From Brasenia schreberi (taxonomy: Eukaryota > Streptophyta > Magnoliopsida > Nymphaeales > Cabombaceae), in the NCBI GenBank assembly GCA_036023115.1, contig JAYKKT010000064.1, forward strand, positions 3,973,001-4,037,000: a stretch of DNA of 64,000 bases, written 5' to 3'. Of the stretch, positions 46,546 through 59,150 are shown piece after piece. How positions within the stretch are numbered: the stretch's first letter is position 1; every line of letters starts with the position of its first letter. Position numbers and translations under genes: made by a program. The notes under the pieces are model-generated. The model was not told where the DNA came from. It saw nothing but the letters and a program-made list of their open reading frames with translations, and ran no database searches.

Positions 46546-47860
46546 CTTAGTGAGACTCCAATTTACTTGTACATAGCTTGCTTAGAACTGGGCATTTTCT
46601 CAGCCTGGTAGCTGGGGTATTTCTGGAACTGAGCTTGAATTATTATGAGTGTGGACTTGGGGTTGAGCTTAACCAGGCTCAGCAAGGCTTGACTAAGCTT
46701 GAACCAGCTCTTCATATGAAAGATTCATATTTATGACCTGAGGCGAGGAAGAAGGTTGTATTTCATATATAGCCAGTTTAACTGGATCCAGATTATATCA
46801 TGAATTTGCCTTAAGATGCAAAGTTCCATTACTAAAATCCAGCTAAACCAATTCACATGGGTTGAATCTCCAAAATCCACCAGTCCATACTCGGATGCCT
46901 GAGCTCGGTTTGGTTCAAAGAGTCAGACAAGCTCCGGTCAGCAGCCGAGCACTCGGTGGCTTGACTTGTTCTGAACCCTAGTTTTTTATAATATAAACAA
47001 ATAAAAAAAAATGTTGCTTTCAGGGCGAGGGCCTTCATCCCTAATCTTTCATGGTTCGTACCACTGAGAAAAGCAGGTCTTACCTAAAAGCTGGACAAAG
47101 TCTTCTAAGTGAGATCAGCAAATACAATAATTGATTAAAGCATTAATTATGCATACGCACCGCACACATACACAAATGCGCAGAAAGAGCAATCTTAGGA
47201 GTGGCTTACCCAGGCAATAAATCATAAAAGAAATCCCCACCTAGACATGGCCGATTTGGAGCTGGCGGCTCAGCAGTTTCAACCGGGTACTCGGTCGAAC
47301 AAGACATAGGTGTTTGTTCTTGATTGCAGGAATCGACGAATATTAATGGAAAGAAAAGGAAAATTTTCAGGAAGAGAAGAGAAGAAGATTTAATTAAACT
47401 AAGAATGTTTAATTAAATGGGGCATGAGAAATATGAGAGAAGGCATATGCTTTTTCCTTCGGGTTTTTCCCGGGCTGGGCATCTGTTATGCCACTTTGGC
47501 ATGCTGAAGCAGAGAATTTCATGCCCATGGCAGATAAATATCCCCGCAGCAGTGATGAATAGCACCCATGGTATAAAGAGCTTATACCAACACCGTACGC
47601 ATGCAAGCGTGCACACGAACACATACAGACACAGAGAAAATGAAACGATTCAAAACGCACCACATTGGCATTCAAAGTGCAGTTATCAATATTAAATTAT
47701 AAAAAATCACAAGTCACCACATTGGCATGCAAAATGCAGTGATGTATTTATTATGCCTCCACACATAACATGCGCGCATGTCAAACAATTAGGCCAATAA
47801 CACCAATAATTTCCTGATCCTGAATATCAAGGTCTCAAGTTCAGAATGTATATCATTGAT
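46546..47860. other. Intergenic, no gene recognised
   Basis: No exon chain was found. A short repeat (ACCACATTGGCATKCAAARTGC) occurs twice near 47660 and 47715. The end of the stretch should contain the COX5C 3' UTR. Confidence 0.5.
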
Positions 47861-48049
47861 TCATTCCTCTGCCACAACAGTGATTGTGCCCTTATCTAGC
47901 ATGTCGTAGAAAGCTCTAGTTTTCCTCTGTTCATTCCAGTGATGCATCTTCCACAGCCCGCCGGCGAGCAAGCCAAGTGAGAGGCCAATGAGGATTTCCT
48001 TGACAACACTTGGTCCTTTCAAAGTTGCGTGAGCAATATGTGCTGCCAT
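47861..48049 (-). CDS. COX5C: Cytochrome c oxidase subunit 5C
   Basis: An uninterrupted 62-aa frame matches plant COX5C along its whole length: HATLKGPSVVKEI, a membrane helix at about 18-33 (EILIGLSLGLLAGGLW), KMHHWNEQRKTRAFYD and the end TVVAEE. It is a nuclear-encoded small subunit of mitochondrial complex IV in the inner membrane. The length is typical, and plant COX5C lacks a cleavable presequence. Seven bases before the ATG is an acceptor TGCAG|GTAAACT, so the whole CDS sits in one exon behind a leader intron, as known for Arabidopsis COX5C genes, where the leader intron raises expression. Candidate leader exons lie near 50.05 and 51.2 kb. Confidence 0.95.
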   Translation of the reverse strand: MAAHIAHATLKGPSVVKEILIGLSLGLLAGGLWKMHHWNEQRKTRAFYDMLDKGTITVVAEE

Positions 48050-48056
48050 AGTTTAC

Positions 48057-51000
48057 CTGCACTGTTTAAATCACGGAAGAACAATTGAGGCAGCTTTCAT
48101 TTACAGCAGCATATACTGGAGTTTGAGTGCAACAAACGGAAATCATTATTTGAAAAGCACAATTTACAGCTCCGAGCAGTCAGGCTCCACCCACCAATAA
48201 ACATCATAGCCTAAGTAGTTCATGCTGCAGTTATTGATTAAATTTTTGCCTTGCACGTTTTAAACAAATTGGATAGACTCTCCTCCCCGTCTAATGCATC
48301 CTCTCTTTTCCTATCCAACTCGGCTGTGTTTGGGTATAGTTAGAAGTTTGATCGGAATGAATCAGAAATGTTTCTTCTATGTCAAACCATCGTAGGATTA
48401 CCTAACATTTTTCTTTTAGTTTAGCACTTATCCCTTTGATTCCATTGTTCAAAAGATGATTGACAGGAAAGAGAGATCAGTTAGAACAAGGTGATAGCCA
48501 AAAGGAACTACTTAATAACTTGGTATAATTGATACAACCTCTACTTACTATTCCGGAATGTCAAAAAGGATATCCAAATTTCAGGGAATATCCTCATCAG
48601 GTTGAGATACAACCATCAGTGACCTTTTCTGGGATGTCAATTATGAAACTTCAACTTAATTGCACTACGTTTATATATTCACAGGTGCATAAACATATCC
48701 AACCCTAGCACACTCAAACTCCTTGCTTATCCAACCCCAGCAACTCTACAAACTTGAGAATAACTACCTATGGTCTCATGGTACTTCAGAGCTATTCCAC
48801 CTACGGTACAACCAAAGTCATCGCAAGATGTTGCCTCCTTCCCAAGAAATATGATGCCCCCTAAAATCAGGATCATCTCCAAAAGAAAAAGGAAACAGCG
48901 GTACTAGATAGGCATTGACTGTTCCAAACGTGTGCTCTTGCAATTACTTATCAAAATTGTGGCAGACTATTGTTTGAACACACAAACTATCAAGGATGAT
49001 AATTCATTTCGCTAACCATTGGCAGAAAGAACCCAATGATCCATAAAGGAGAGTGAAAATTTGCTTGAGCTACTATTACAATGAAATAAATAACGATTTT
49101 GCACCCCAAACCACATTGAAGATCTTATAACCATCAATGAAAAGATAAAGTATCGCATAGTAGACAAGAACCCCAAGAAAGCAGGAGACACTGTAACATG
49201 TTATTGTACAGTAGCATGTTATAAGATATCATATTTCCTTTCTATCACATGAGATATCATATTTCCTTCAGATAAATTGGAAAGAGTTTGTCTGGAAGTA
49301 AACAAAACAAAACAAATATCACCAGGATGACAATTTGACTCCTACGTTTCCACCTTAGTGCCACATGAACTTCCACAAAATATCAGATCCAGCTCTGTAT
49401 AGAAATATGGGGCGACCTTTTTATCATCATAGAGGTATTAGCAAATTAGGCATTGCCCCAAGGCAGAACAGTCACTTGGCAATCCAAAATGACAGAAATC
49501 AGTCTGACCGAAAACATTACGAGAACATCAACCAGGATTAAGACCAACATGCTCAGAAAGCTGAAGTAAAAAGGCATATAGATGCCATATTTTTTTACAT
49601 CTTAATCAAGAGACTTCTTTATGTAATATGATAAGTAATGCTGGAAATGTAACGGAGATTGAAGACTTGAGTGCACATCTATTTCTAAGTGTGTTTACAT
49701 CTCTAATTTATTTGCTGCAATGTGCACAAACTCAATCCGTTTTAATGTTTGCTAAGTACTAAAACACCAAAGACTTCAAAAGTGCACCTCAAATTCCTTT
49801 TCTAATCAAGGCATACGAAAGGTTAAATTCAAGAAAACCATTTAAAAAAGAGATGTCTCATTTCCCATCTCATGGAAAACCCTTTTTGCTGCTTAACCCC
49901 ATCCCCTTGCCTTTGGTTTGCATTGAAAATGTGGTTCAAGGAACGTTATGGGAGTAATTTAGCTTAAACCAGATAAACAGTCAGAATAGGGGGAACAAGA
50001 CTAGAATAGAAGTACCAACCAATAGATAAACAAGGAAAAAGAACTAACCTCCTAGCTTACAAAGATCAGGATTCAGAACGTTGAACCGATCAAGAGAAGC
50101 CCTACAGTAACAACAGACACAGATATACTGTGAACTTGGGTTTTTGCATGTACATGTGAGAGAAAGCAACATAAAGTTTTGTATGATAAAGGTTGTCAAC
50201 AAGTATGTAGGCACCAACTAGGAAAATAAGCCATTGGAAATTAATTGACAAGGTTCAATAAACTAAGATGAATCGTTATTCATTACCAAAAAAGTTGTTT
50301 ATTGGCTCTTGGGTCTCCAAGAGTAATCAAAGAACAATCTCAAGACACTTCTGAGATAATCATCACTTCTTAGTAAGAAAATATGAAACCCATCATCGGC
50401 ACTTCTAACATCTGGATGTGTGAGCATATCATCGAACCATCCAACTACAGGGTTCTGCTCCATCATTTTGGTTGGACGCCGTAAATATAACCAAGATTTT
50501 TGAAACTATCGTTTGAATAGATGGCCATGAGTTTGATACCCGGGCCATGCATATGGTTGGGATCTTCCTAATCCCAGCTTGTCTATCGAAAAGTAATCTG
50601 TATAAAAATAAAGTTTGCAACATGTAACCTCTTTTATCAATAAAATAGAACATCTTATATGTCATTTTTAACATTCCATATTCTCATTTTGTCTCTTTCC
50701 AATCTTTCAAGCTGTATATTTACGCCAATATATATCCACGATTCTCTGAAAGAGAAGCAGAATTTTAGGAACATCTCAATAATTTGTCTGCCGCACAGGT
50801 TTCTCGAACTAAGAGACTAGAACATTACCTCACGCTTTCTGCTCGCGATATTCTACAAACGTTTCAATAATTGGCCGCTAACTATTGAAAGCGTTTCATA
50901 TCGAGCTCAATTTCAAAAAATTGACTGACCTCCCAATTTCTTGGAACACTTAAACAATCTAGGGATTTTCATGTTGGAGATCAGACGGATGGCTTGTTCC

Positions 51001-51300
51001 CTTCATTTTTCATGCTCGGGATTCATAAGAGAACAGAGAGAGAGGTCGGCAAGTGTCGCTGGCCCTATTTCACTTGATTCCATCTTTTTTTACCCTGGAT
51101 CTGAGACAAAGGACTCTATAAAGTCTCCAGCGAGAAGAGAGCACACACATACATGCGCATGCAGACAGAGAGAGAGGATAACGTATCAGGAAGAGGTGAG
51201 GTTGCGATAACAAGAGAAGCGATAGCAGAGGAAAAGATCGTCGGAGCGAAGAAGAGAAGGCCACCACCCGCTAGGGTTTATCGCTCTTGAGACGGGTGCG
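48057..51300 (-). promoter_or_regulatory. COX5C: COX5C leader introns, leader exons and telo-box
   Basis: Going up the - strand from the acceptor at 48057, a 53-nt exon-like block at 50049-50101 has ACTGTAG before it and G|GTTAGTT after it. Around 51180-51290 a pyrimidine-rich leader contains AAACCCTAG (51271-51279), the telo-box common in plant translation and mitochondrial gene leaders. The rest of the roughly 3-kb stretch shows no gene; a SINE-like B-box piece (CATGAGTTTGATACCCGGG) sits near 50525. Exon limits are inference. Confidence 0.45.
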
Positions 51301-51924
51301 AAAAGCGGTGTTTGGATGCGAAACCGTTTCCTTGTCAAACCATCGGTCAACGGGAAAATGTGAAGCGTAGGCCCTACATTTTCCACGCCGGCATTGCTTG
51401 TTTCACTTTTTTCTTCTTTTTAATTGAAAGCTGCAATCCCATTTTCCTTCGAATGTGATTGAAACAAACACGCCCTACGAAAAATAATCACTTGAAAATT
51501 CAACTTTTCCCAGAAAAATGTTCATTTCCCCCTGCAAACCCAAAATTTGAAAGCCCGAAGCTTCCCATTTATCCATGAAAACACCTCCAACCCCCACGAA
51601 TGGCTAGGAAACAACTAATTTTGCACCAATATAACCAAATCAATGGCTTTTTCACCTTGATTTTCAAAGAATATGAATATTCACTAACTTAGCGAATTCC
51701 TTTAGTCAATGTAGTGACTGTTTGTGGGAAAATCACTGATTTGAATATACTTTTCTCTGTTAGAGTAGTGGAAAAGGCCACTTTCTTATGGACACCCACC
51801 ATTCCTAGGATAAGTTTTCTTGCATGAACTAGTTTTCCTATAAAAGTTAGATCAAGTAATGTCATTTATAGTGAATGGACCGGACCAACACCAGGTCTGA
51901 GGATGAAGCTCCCTTGTTTCTCAC

Positions 51925-52216
51925 CCATTAGGAGTGGCACCAATAGAGGATAAAATGAGAGAATATCGTTTAAGATGGTTTGGACATCTAGAAAGAAGAT
52001 AAGAAGAAGAACATGTAAGAAGGTACAAAAAACTAAATTTATAAAGTATTGAAAGATGTAGGAGACGACCATAAAAGTGTTGGAAAGAAATAATAAAGAA
52101 TGATCTAGCTTATTGTGAGTTAACTCTTAACATGGCACATGATAGAGCTTTGTGGAAACAAAGAATCCATGTAGCCAACCCCGTCTAGTATGCGAAAAGG
52201 CTTAGTTGTTGTTGTA
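51925..52216 (+). mobile_element. RTE LINE 3' fragment
   Basis: Starts in the [18 protein letters not shown] region (AGAATATCGTTTAAGATGG) and ends AAAAGGCTTAGTTGTTGTTG. It has more decay than the 12-kb and 23-kb copies. No clear target duplication. Confidence 0.85.
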
Positions 52217-53024
52217 CGAGTTTCAACTCGAGTTGTTCGAATATGAGTGCCTGGAAATTCAAGCTCAAACTTGAGCCAAGCATATTTTAAATGTACTTGA
52301 AACTCCAAAAGAACACGGTGGATGCTCAAGCGAACTACATTTTTAAAAGCGTATGCAACATTGTCACCCGAAATAAAGATATTGTAGGGAACCTATATGA
52401 TATTATTCATTTTCTTTCAATTACATCAAAATGTAATTTATAGGCAAGCATATTAAATGATGAACATTTAAAAAAAAAATCTTTAAAAACCAAGCTTATG
52501 AAGCACTCCAGGGCTTTCCTAATCTCTAAGGCCTTTTCGAGGAGGTTGCCAATGGTTTGTCTATACTAAAACCTTGTCACTTTTTTCTTCTTCTACTTTT
52601 TGCATTAACTTGTCATATTTTTCGTGTGACATTTGTAATATTTTTGTTGAATAATGTTCAAATACATATAGTTGAACATTATTTAGGAGATATGTGTCAT
52701 ATCCCTCCTATTGTATTGGTATTTTGTTAGTTACACACTCAAATTATCTAATTATTTATGAGATATAATTGGAGATAAATAATGATATAATCGGTGCATG
52801 TGACTAACAAAATACCAAGGAAGCTGGAGCATTATTTACTCAAAATAAAGTGACACGGAATTGTGTTGCATTATGCAGGGTATATATAAATAAATAAGTC
52901 CAAAATAAAGATGAGAAGGAAAACATCCGCCATTAAAAGTGAAGCATATATATAAATAAATACCTCCAAATAAAGATGAGGGGGAAAACATCCGCCACTA
53001 AAAGTCATGCAAAGTGGTAATGGC
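52217..53024. other. AT-rich intergenic, no gene
   Basis: A short duplicated motif (ATATATAAATAAATA.. through AACATCCGCCAYTAAAAGT) occurs around 52880-52935 and 52947-53003. Nothing else was recognised. Confidence 0.5.
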
Positions 53025-53140
53025 GAGCAAAAGCTCACTTGGCTAGCAGGTCAAGTCACAAGTTAAAGACGTGAGTTCGATAGGCCGGGTGTGCATTTTG
53101 GCTTCGGCCTCCACTCGGTAAGGGGAAAAAAGAACTGAAC
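53025..53140 (+). mobile_element. SINE-like copy
   Basis: A-box-like AAGCTCACTTGGCTAGCAGG, B-box-like CGTGAGTTCGATAGGCC, then TGTGCATTTTGGCTTCGGCC and an A-rich end near 53125. The best-preserved copy of this family here. Confidence 0.6.
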
Positions 53141-53526
53141 AACGAGGTTTCAACTTCGAAGTTCCCGTTGCCATGAAAGAAAATTAAAATTTTGGTGAAG
53201 ATTTACACAAGTGTCCCCGATCGTCGCTAAGTGACAGCTGCTGGGAAAATCCTCCCGGTGAATACCTGGGCATTATGGTCGTCGTTGAGTTTCATGGTCT
53301 TCTCAAAGAATTCGACGTCGATTGGTGAACGATTTCTTGACGCTAAAAAGAAGGAAGAAAACCCTTTCTTTCCGCAACGAAGCAAGAAAGCTACCCATCT
53401 GATTTTTTCCAAACAACTTCTCTTTTGCCGGAATCCGGCTACCTCGCCCGTTGTCCGGCTGTTCGCACAGTGTCCACAACCCCTTGTTGGGTGGGGGTCC
53501 CTCTGTATTGAGTTTTCACTGCAACC

Positions 53527-54480
53527 ATGTTTTTTTTATACAAACACGGGGCACATGCCCAGTGATATCATGCAATAAGCAACTTAGTTGAACTGGTATT
53601 GTACCATTGAGAAAACTATACTCTACTTCTTTGAGACCGAATTTTGCAAGCCAGTGTGCACATTGGTTCTCCTTTCTTGGAACATGATGTATCCTAACTT
53701 GCCACTCTCTTTGTAACTACCACTTAATTCTGTGAACCATATTACCATTGCCAATAGCAACCATGTTATTTTGAATGGCTTAAAGTTTCCTCTTCTCTGG
53801 CAGTTTCTGTTCCAAAGTCCTTGATTCTTTCTGCTGTTTTGGATGTTGCAAGATTGGGGGAACGATAAAACACTATTCTTTTTTGTTAAATGCTGATACG
53901 ACACATCGTTTAGGCCTGCCATGTTTTATGGTTCTGGGTGTTGGGGAGTTAATCATCAACATGTACAAAAGATGTCTGTGACACAAATGAAGATGTTGAG
54001 ATGGATGAGTGGTCATACAAGAAAAGACCGTATACATATAATGAGGTTATTAGAAACAAATTAGGAGTGGTACCAATAGAGGATAAAATGAGAGAACATA
54101 GTTTAAGATGGTTTGGACATATAGAAAGAAGATCAAAAGAAGAACCTGTAAGAAGGTTAGAAAACCTAAATTTGGAAAGTATTAAAAGAGGTAGAGGACG
54201 ACCGGAAAAGGCTTAGTTGTTGTTGTTGTTGTTGCTGATACGACACATCATTCGTGATTAAAAATGTATACAGCCGAACTCAGTGTTGAAAAGGCTTGGA
54301 TATGGTTTTGGCGTATGCTACTATGTTTTCTTATGCTTCCGGCATTAATGGGTGAGATTCCGGTCGCTGGAAGCTTGGTAGGATCCTGCCGTGTTTTGTT
54401 TGGGGAAGAACAGCAGGGATTTTGCTTGTAGTGGTGAAATTTATCCAAGGCGTCTTCCTTTCGTAGATGTGCGATAAAGA
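53527..54480 (-). mobile_element. L1-type LINE 3' fragment, split by an RTE
   Basis: On the - strand, around 53690-53585, the peptide VRIHHVPRKENQCAHWLAKF is the end of the RNase H domain of plant L1 elements. An A-rich end (TATAAAAAAAA) lies near 53530. The upstream part (to about 54480, boundary uncertain) is decayed. The RTE at 53908-54232 interrupts it. Confidence 0.65.
53891..54249 (+). mobile_element. Internally deleted RTE copy with 17-bp target duplication
   Basis: Insert 53908-54232 is flanked by perfect copies TGCTGATACGACACATC (53891-53907, 54233-54249). It reads from ATGTTTTATGGTTC through the [12 protein letters not shown] region to GAGGACGACCGG, then jumps straight to AAAAGGCTTAGTTG and the (TTG)n tail. 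About 130 bp present in every other copy is missing. Confidence 0.92.
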
Positions 54481-55006
54481 TGGTCTCTTGTGCAGGATCC
54501 TACCTGGGTTTTTGTGTCCATTAAAGGTTGCATGTTTTGTTGATATCTTGATGAATGTGATATTTCCGAAATTATAGACACTTTTCTGTCCTCGACCGTA
54601 ATTCTGGCTTTTCATGTAGGATGGACATGTTGTAGATTGCTCGCTTACTAAGCAGAAAACTAGCCGTTGGGAAAGTTTAAAGCAAACCAGAGTCGTTGCC
54701 AAAACTGCCAACGTGTCGTCCTCAATGTGAAAGTGTCGTGAATTGCGTCGCAACGTTACGTTCGGGTAGTTTGTTGAGGTTTTTTGTTCACGAAATTAAT
54801 GATTTATATTTTCGAGGAGACCATTACTTCATGATGATTTAGCATATAGAAATGTCTCCCAGCATCATTAGAGAGCCTTCTGATCTGTGATGCCTGATGT
54901 ATTTTCGTCCCATAGAGTTTGAAGGTAAGCTGGGAGCAGTATGATTGCTCATTGTCCCTCTCTTGAATTGTTGGTCATGTTGTTAACTCCGTAACCAAGT
55001 AAAAGG

Positions 55007-55011
<5 letters not shown>
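54481..55011. other. Upstream flank of the NET3-type gene
   Basis: No feature was recognised apart from possible decayed L1 sequence at the left edge; it presumably holds the NET3 promoter and leader. Confidence 0.45.
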
Positions 55012-55084
<73 letters not shown>

Positions 55085-55091
55085 TGTGTGT
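55012..55091. repeat. Compound microsatellite (TC)n-(TG)n
   Basis: A TC run of about 55 bp is followed by a TG run, roughly 80 bp before the start codon of the NET3-type gene and therefore in its leader or promoter. Confidence 0.92.
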
Positions 55092-55168
55092 TCATCCAGT
55101 CATCCAGCTTGTCTAAGTCGTCTTCTTTTCTTGAATTGAATGTTCAGGTAAGCAAATCTTTGTGCAGT

Positions 55169-56351
55169 ATGTTGCAGTTGAAGAAACCCGCCTACTCTTG
55201 GTGGTGGGAAAGCCATAACAGCCCCAGGCAATCCGGATGGCTTCAATCTACACTTGCAGGTATCTTGTTCCGAAACGATCACAATGACTTCCTATCTTTT
55301 CTGCTTTCTGTTTTGGTAGGAAAATTTTCTGTATTTTATCTTTTGAATCCAACTTTTTCTATTGTGCGGGAATGCGTGTGCAAAACGTAGACACAGACTG
55401 ACATGTTTCTTCGAAAGGAACTCTTCTTTCCCTTGTTTCTGGAAAAATATCATTCTTTGAGAAGACAAAGAAATGATTTTCAATTTTTCTGCACTGTAAT
55501 TGACATAAGTATTAATAATCTGGCCGTGAGGCTGCATTGTGAGCTTAGAGTCTTAATCAAAATATTGGCCATGAAATTCCTTTTGAAGTTTTGGACTTCT
55601 CGCTCAGATTTTTAATGTGGGATCACTTATATTTGGATTTTCTCGTTAAAATGTCGACACTGCAGAGTTGGATGAGAAGACGAAAACAATGCTGAAGCTC
55701 ATAGAAGAGGATGCAGATTCATTTGCACAACGTGCAGAGATGTACTACAAGAAAAGGCCAGACCTTGTCAACATGGTTGAAGAATTCTATCGTTCTTTTC
55801 GGTCGCTTGCGGAGCGCTATGACCAGCTAAAATCTGAAACAGGGAACAGGGTATTGGCTCCTCCTGGATGGCAATTTGCTTTGAAGGCCAGCATTTCAGA
55901 CAAGTCCTCCGAGCAATGTGAGTCTTGTGATTTTGGAGATTCAGAGATCGATGATCTGGAATCAGACGAAGAAAACGAAATTGATTTCAGAAAGAGCAAC
56001 GAAAATGGGCAGCCTGTTGAGTGTGAAAGGTTCGATAAAACAAGCAGCTACCATGGCGAGATCGCAAACGATAGCGAACTTATGAGGTTGAGAGAGGAAG
56101 TTACCAGACTCAAGGGGGAAAACAGGAACCAAAAAGCAGAGCTACTAGAGATGAGTGAGAAGAAGAGAGAGGTGATCAGGCAGCTCTGCATGTCAATTGA
56201 GATGATGAAGGAGGAGAATGCATTAATGAAAAGATGCATGAATGGTTCAACCAAGTCCAGCCTGTTCGATTTTTCGAAATGGAAATGGGTTTTCCATGGA
56301 AATCTTTTCAGTGGATTTTTTCCTTTCCATCCTAATCTCGTAGCTCTGTAA
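55169..56351 (+). CDS. NET3: NETWORKED 3-type actin-binding protein
   Basis: CDS is join(55169..55259, 55666..56351), 258 aa; GCAG|GTATC and ACTGCAG|AGTTGG join in phase to give QSTLAELDEKTK. Residues about 9-90 are the NAB (KIP1-like) actin-binding domain of the plant NET family: AYSWWWESHN, SGWLQSTL, LDEKTKTMLKLIEEDADSF, YYKKRPDLVNMVEEFYRSF, LAERYDQL. An acidic, Ser-rich stretch (DSEIDDLESDEENEID) precedes a coiled coil at about 165-215 (ELMRLREEVTRLKGENRNQKA is its core). Short NAB-plus-coil proteins of this size are the NET3 class, which link actin to membranes such as ER-plasma-membrane contact sites and the nuclear envelope. The start Met lies two bases after a possible acceptor TGTGCAG, so a leader exon is likely. 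The frame is intact. Confidence 0.93.
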
Positions 56352-56560
56352 TTGGTGTATTCGGGTTGTGAAGACAGAAAAATTAGTTATATTATTCAGT
56401 AAGCTATGGTATGGTATTGGTATAATCATAGAGTGATATATATACTCGGTAGAATCATAGTAGAATCGTACAGTGATATAGTCAATCCATGTATGCAGTG
56501 CAGCACTTGATATGCCCTATTCTTTTGAATCTCCTTCTAGTTTGATTTACTGTTTATTCA

Positions 56561-56563
56561 AGT

Positions 56564-56654
<91 letters not shown>

Positions 56655-56665
56655 TGTGTGTGTTT
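56561..56665. repeat. (CT)n tract of about 90 bp followed by (TG)n
   Basis: A pure CT run passes into GTGTGTGTG, about 210 bp after the NET3 stop codon. On the - strand this is CA then GA. Confidence 0.92.
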
Positions 56666-58335
56666 GTGGAATGAAATACACACTGCAAAGTTACAGAACC
56701 TAGAACTTTGAGTATTACAAAGAGCAATAAATAGATAGCTCTTGTGACTAGGGTTCAACTCAGAAGTTCAAGGTGATGAGTTTCAACTCAGAACTAAATT
56801 GAACTATCGTTTCCAGTTTGGCGGTTCGGTTCTGCACCATGGTTATACAAATGAAAAGAAAACTAAACACCTCCATCAAAATCGACATCCCAAACAGTGA
56901 AGCCGATCATCCACTTCACTTCCAGTATAATCCATGACAGACCCACTTTAGAGTGAGGTGAGGCTCCACTCAAAATCTGAAATATTCCTAGATATGTTAC
57001 TGTATATTGGCAAATACATGTGTTCCTGTAAACAGGAAATACTAGTGCGCCTCACTCAAAAGAATTCCTGAGTTCTTACTGAGTATAATACGGGAGGAAA
57101 GCGAATTCAGAAAACTAAATACTACAATGGAATCTAGCCACCTGCAGTCTTATAACGCAGAAAGAAAGAAGTGTAGGTACATGTTCAAGAACAAAGACCA
57201 CCTATCTTCTCCTTTTGCCCATTACAAATGAAAATATTCAACAAAGCTAATTGATATTTAAATATACACAATTAAATAAATTTATTTGTATATGTAAATA
57301 AATAAGATAAAATAAATTATGTATAATTTATTGTGTTTGGTTTGGTTTAGTTCTCATGTTCTCTTTCCAACCGTAGAACCGGGAACCGAAGCAAAAAAGA
57401 TTTTTTAGAACCGTGAGGCGAACCAAACCAAACTAAAATGGTTTAGTTTGTCTTCGTTTTGTCCGCTCCTTGAGCACCCGAAGGTCTTACCGTTGCAACA
57501 AAAAAAAAGAGAAAAAGAAAGAAGTCAATCTGACAGCCAGAGCCCTATTATTAGGTAAACCCATTAGGAAAACTGTCAGATTACTTCATAAACTCAATCT
57601 AACAAGCACCATGTTCATAAATTTTGAAATACATTCACATTTTTTAAATTAGCATTTTCAGGTGTTTTTTAGTATTTTCATAAATTTTTTTCTTTTTCTC
57701 TCCTTTTATATATACTTAGAAGACACTTAAAGCATTACATTTTGTTATGGAGAGAATCACCTTTTGGAAATCTCTCATTAAAATGCTATAAACAACAATG
57801 AAACTTCAAACTCTCTAATATTAAAAGTACCTAGCCAAGAAGTAGGGGCCTGGTAAATGAAGATATTGCTCGTCGGAGTTCACACCTGGGCTGGTTCTGA
57901 TTTTTGGTGCAGTTCGTAACGACCGGTTCCGGTTACGTTCTAAACCTAATGGGAAAAAACTTATAAAAGGTACCAGAACTGGTGGTTTGAACTGTTGGTT
58001 CCAGTTCTATGGAGAAGGAACTGAAACCTACAACAACTAAGCTTTTTCCCATATGAGAGGGAATCGGTTAAGGAAGAACCAAAAGAGTAAAAAAAAACTC
58101 CAACGGCAAGGAGGGCGCGTTCAGTTTGTTCGGCTCGTTTACCAACCCTCACAGGAAGGAGCATAACTTTGCGCTATTTATCCCAAAATTAGATCAGCCG
58201 ACAGATCTAATGCTAAAATACCATGAGAAAAAAAAAGTAGATTATCAAATCTTCAGCCTTTACTATTGAAAGATTGAGGCACAAATCTTGATTGGAATTT
58301 TAGGAAAACAATGAGGAAAACGAAGCAATGTTAAC

Positions 58336-58378
<43 letters not shown>

Positions 58379-58634
58379 CAAAAGGATGTGAGAGTGGTTA
58401 GGTAAAGCATGCACCTCATTCAAAATATGAAAAATTGTTGGGTCCTCATCATATATATATATATATAAGTGTTTTGTTGACATGAAATACAATTGAGTTT
58501 CACCCGAAATATAAATATGTTTCACTCAAAAAAATTCTTGAGTCTACCACTGTCCAAAAGTATATTGGTGCGAACTCGACGGGAGTTGTTGTTAGGTGAT
58601 TTTCAAAATACGAAAATATATTTGGTTATTGCAG

Positions 58635-59150
58635 TCATGTTGTAGCATGAAGAGCCTCTTACCTTAGTAATAATTGTGCTCATTCATAGCACATATAGTG
58701 GTTGTAATTAATGAATATTTTATAATCATATTTTTGCATTAAGAGTCACTTACTTGAGTGATATTATACTTATTAGTAGTATATATAGTGCTTATAACTC
58801 CTGAGTATTTATCATTCATAATAAGATTCATTCAACTTTTTCTATCTTAGTATGAGTTCTTTTCTATTTAGTTTTTCAAGAGAGTTTTCAAGTTCTATCA
58901 TAATGATAATTGGATTTACAGCAATAGCATTTGCTTTACCGATTTGTCTAAAACTCGGTTGCATTCGTGTAAGACGAATTGAGAGAGTGTTTCTCAAGGT
59001 TTATTACATTTGGTTATTTGATACCTGTAGCAGCAAATAAACCTAAAGATTAATGTTTATCAAGAGAGTTATCTTAACCTTCTTTTTAGGATATTAAATT
59101 TGATCTTTACTTAAAGAATCATATCATCTATAAGCGCTCAACTCTAACAG
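58635..59150 (+). mobile_element. Possible decayed solo LTR
   Basis: A TGTTGTAGC..start and CTCTAACA end (TG..CA) are followed by TTATTGGTGCCTGGCGG, which weakly resembles a plant LTR primer-binding site. No partner LTR or target duplication was found, so this is tentative. Confidence 0.25.

Noticed and set aside
53231..53578. 115-codon + strand frame
   Set aside because: No domain; its right end overlaps the A-rich end of an antisense L1 fragment.
58635..59150. Full LTR retrotransposon at the right side
   Set aside because: Only one weak LTR-like stretch and a poor primer-binding match, with no second LTR, target duplication or coding trace; kept only as a low-confidence feature.
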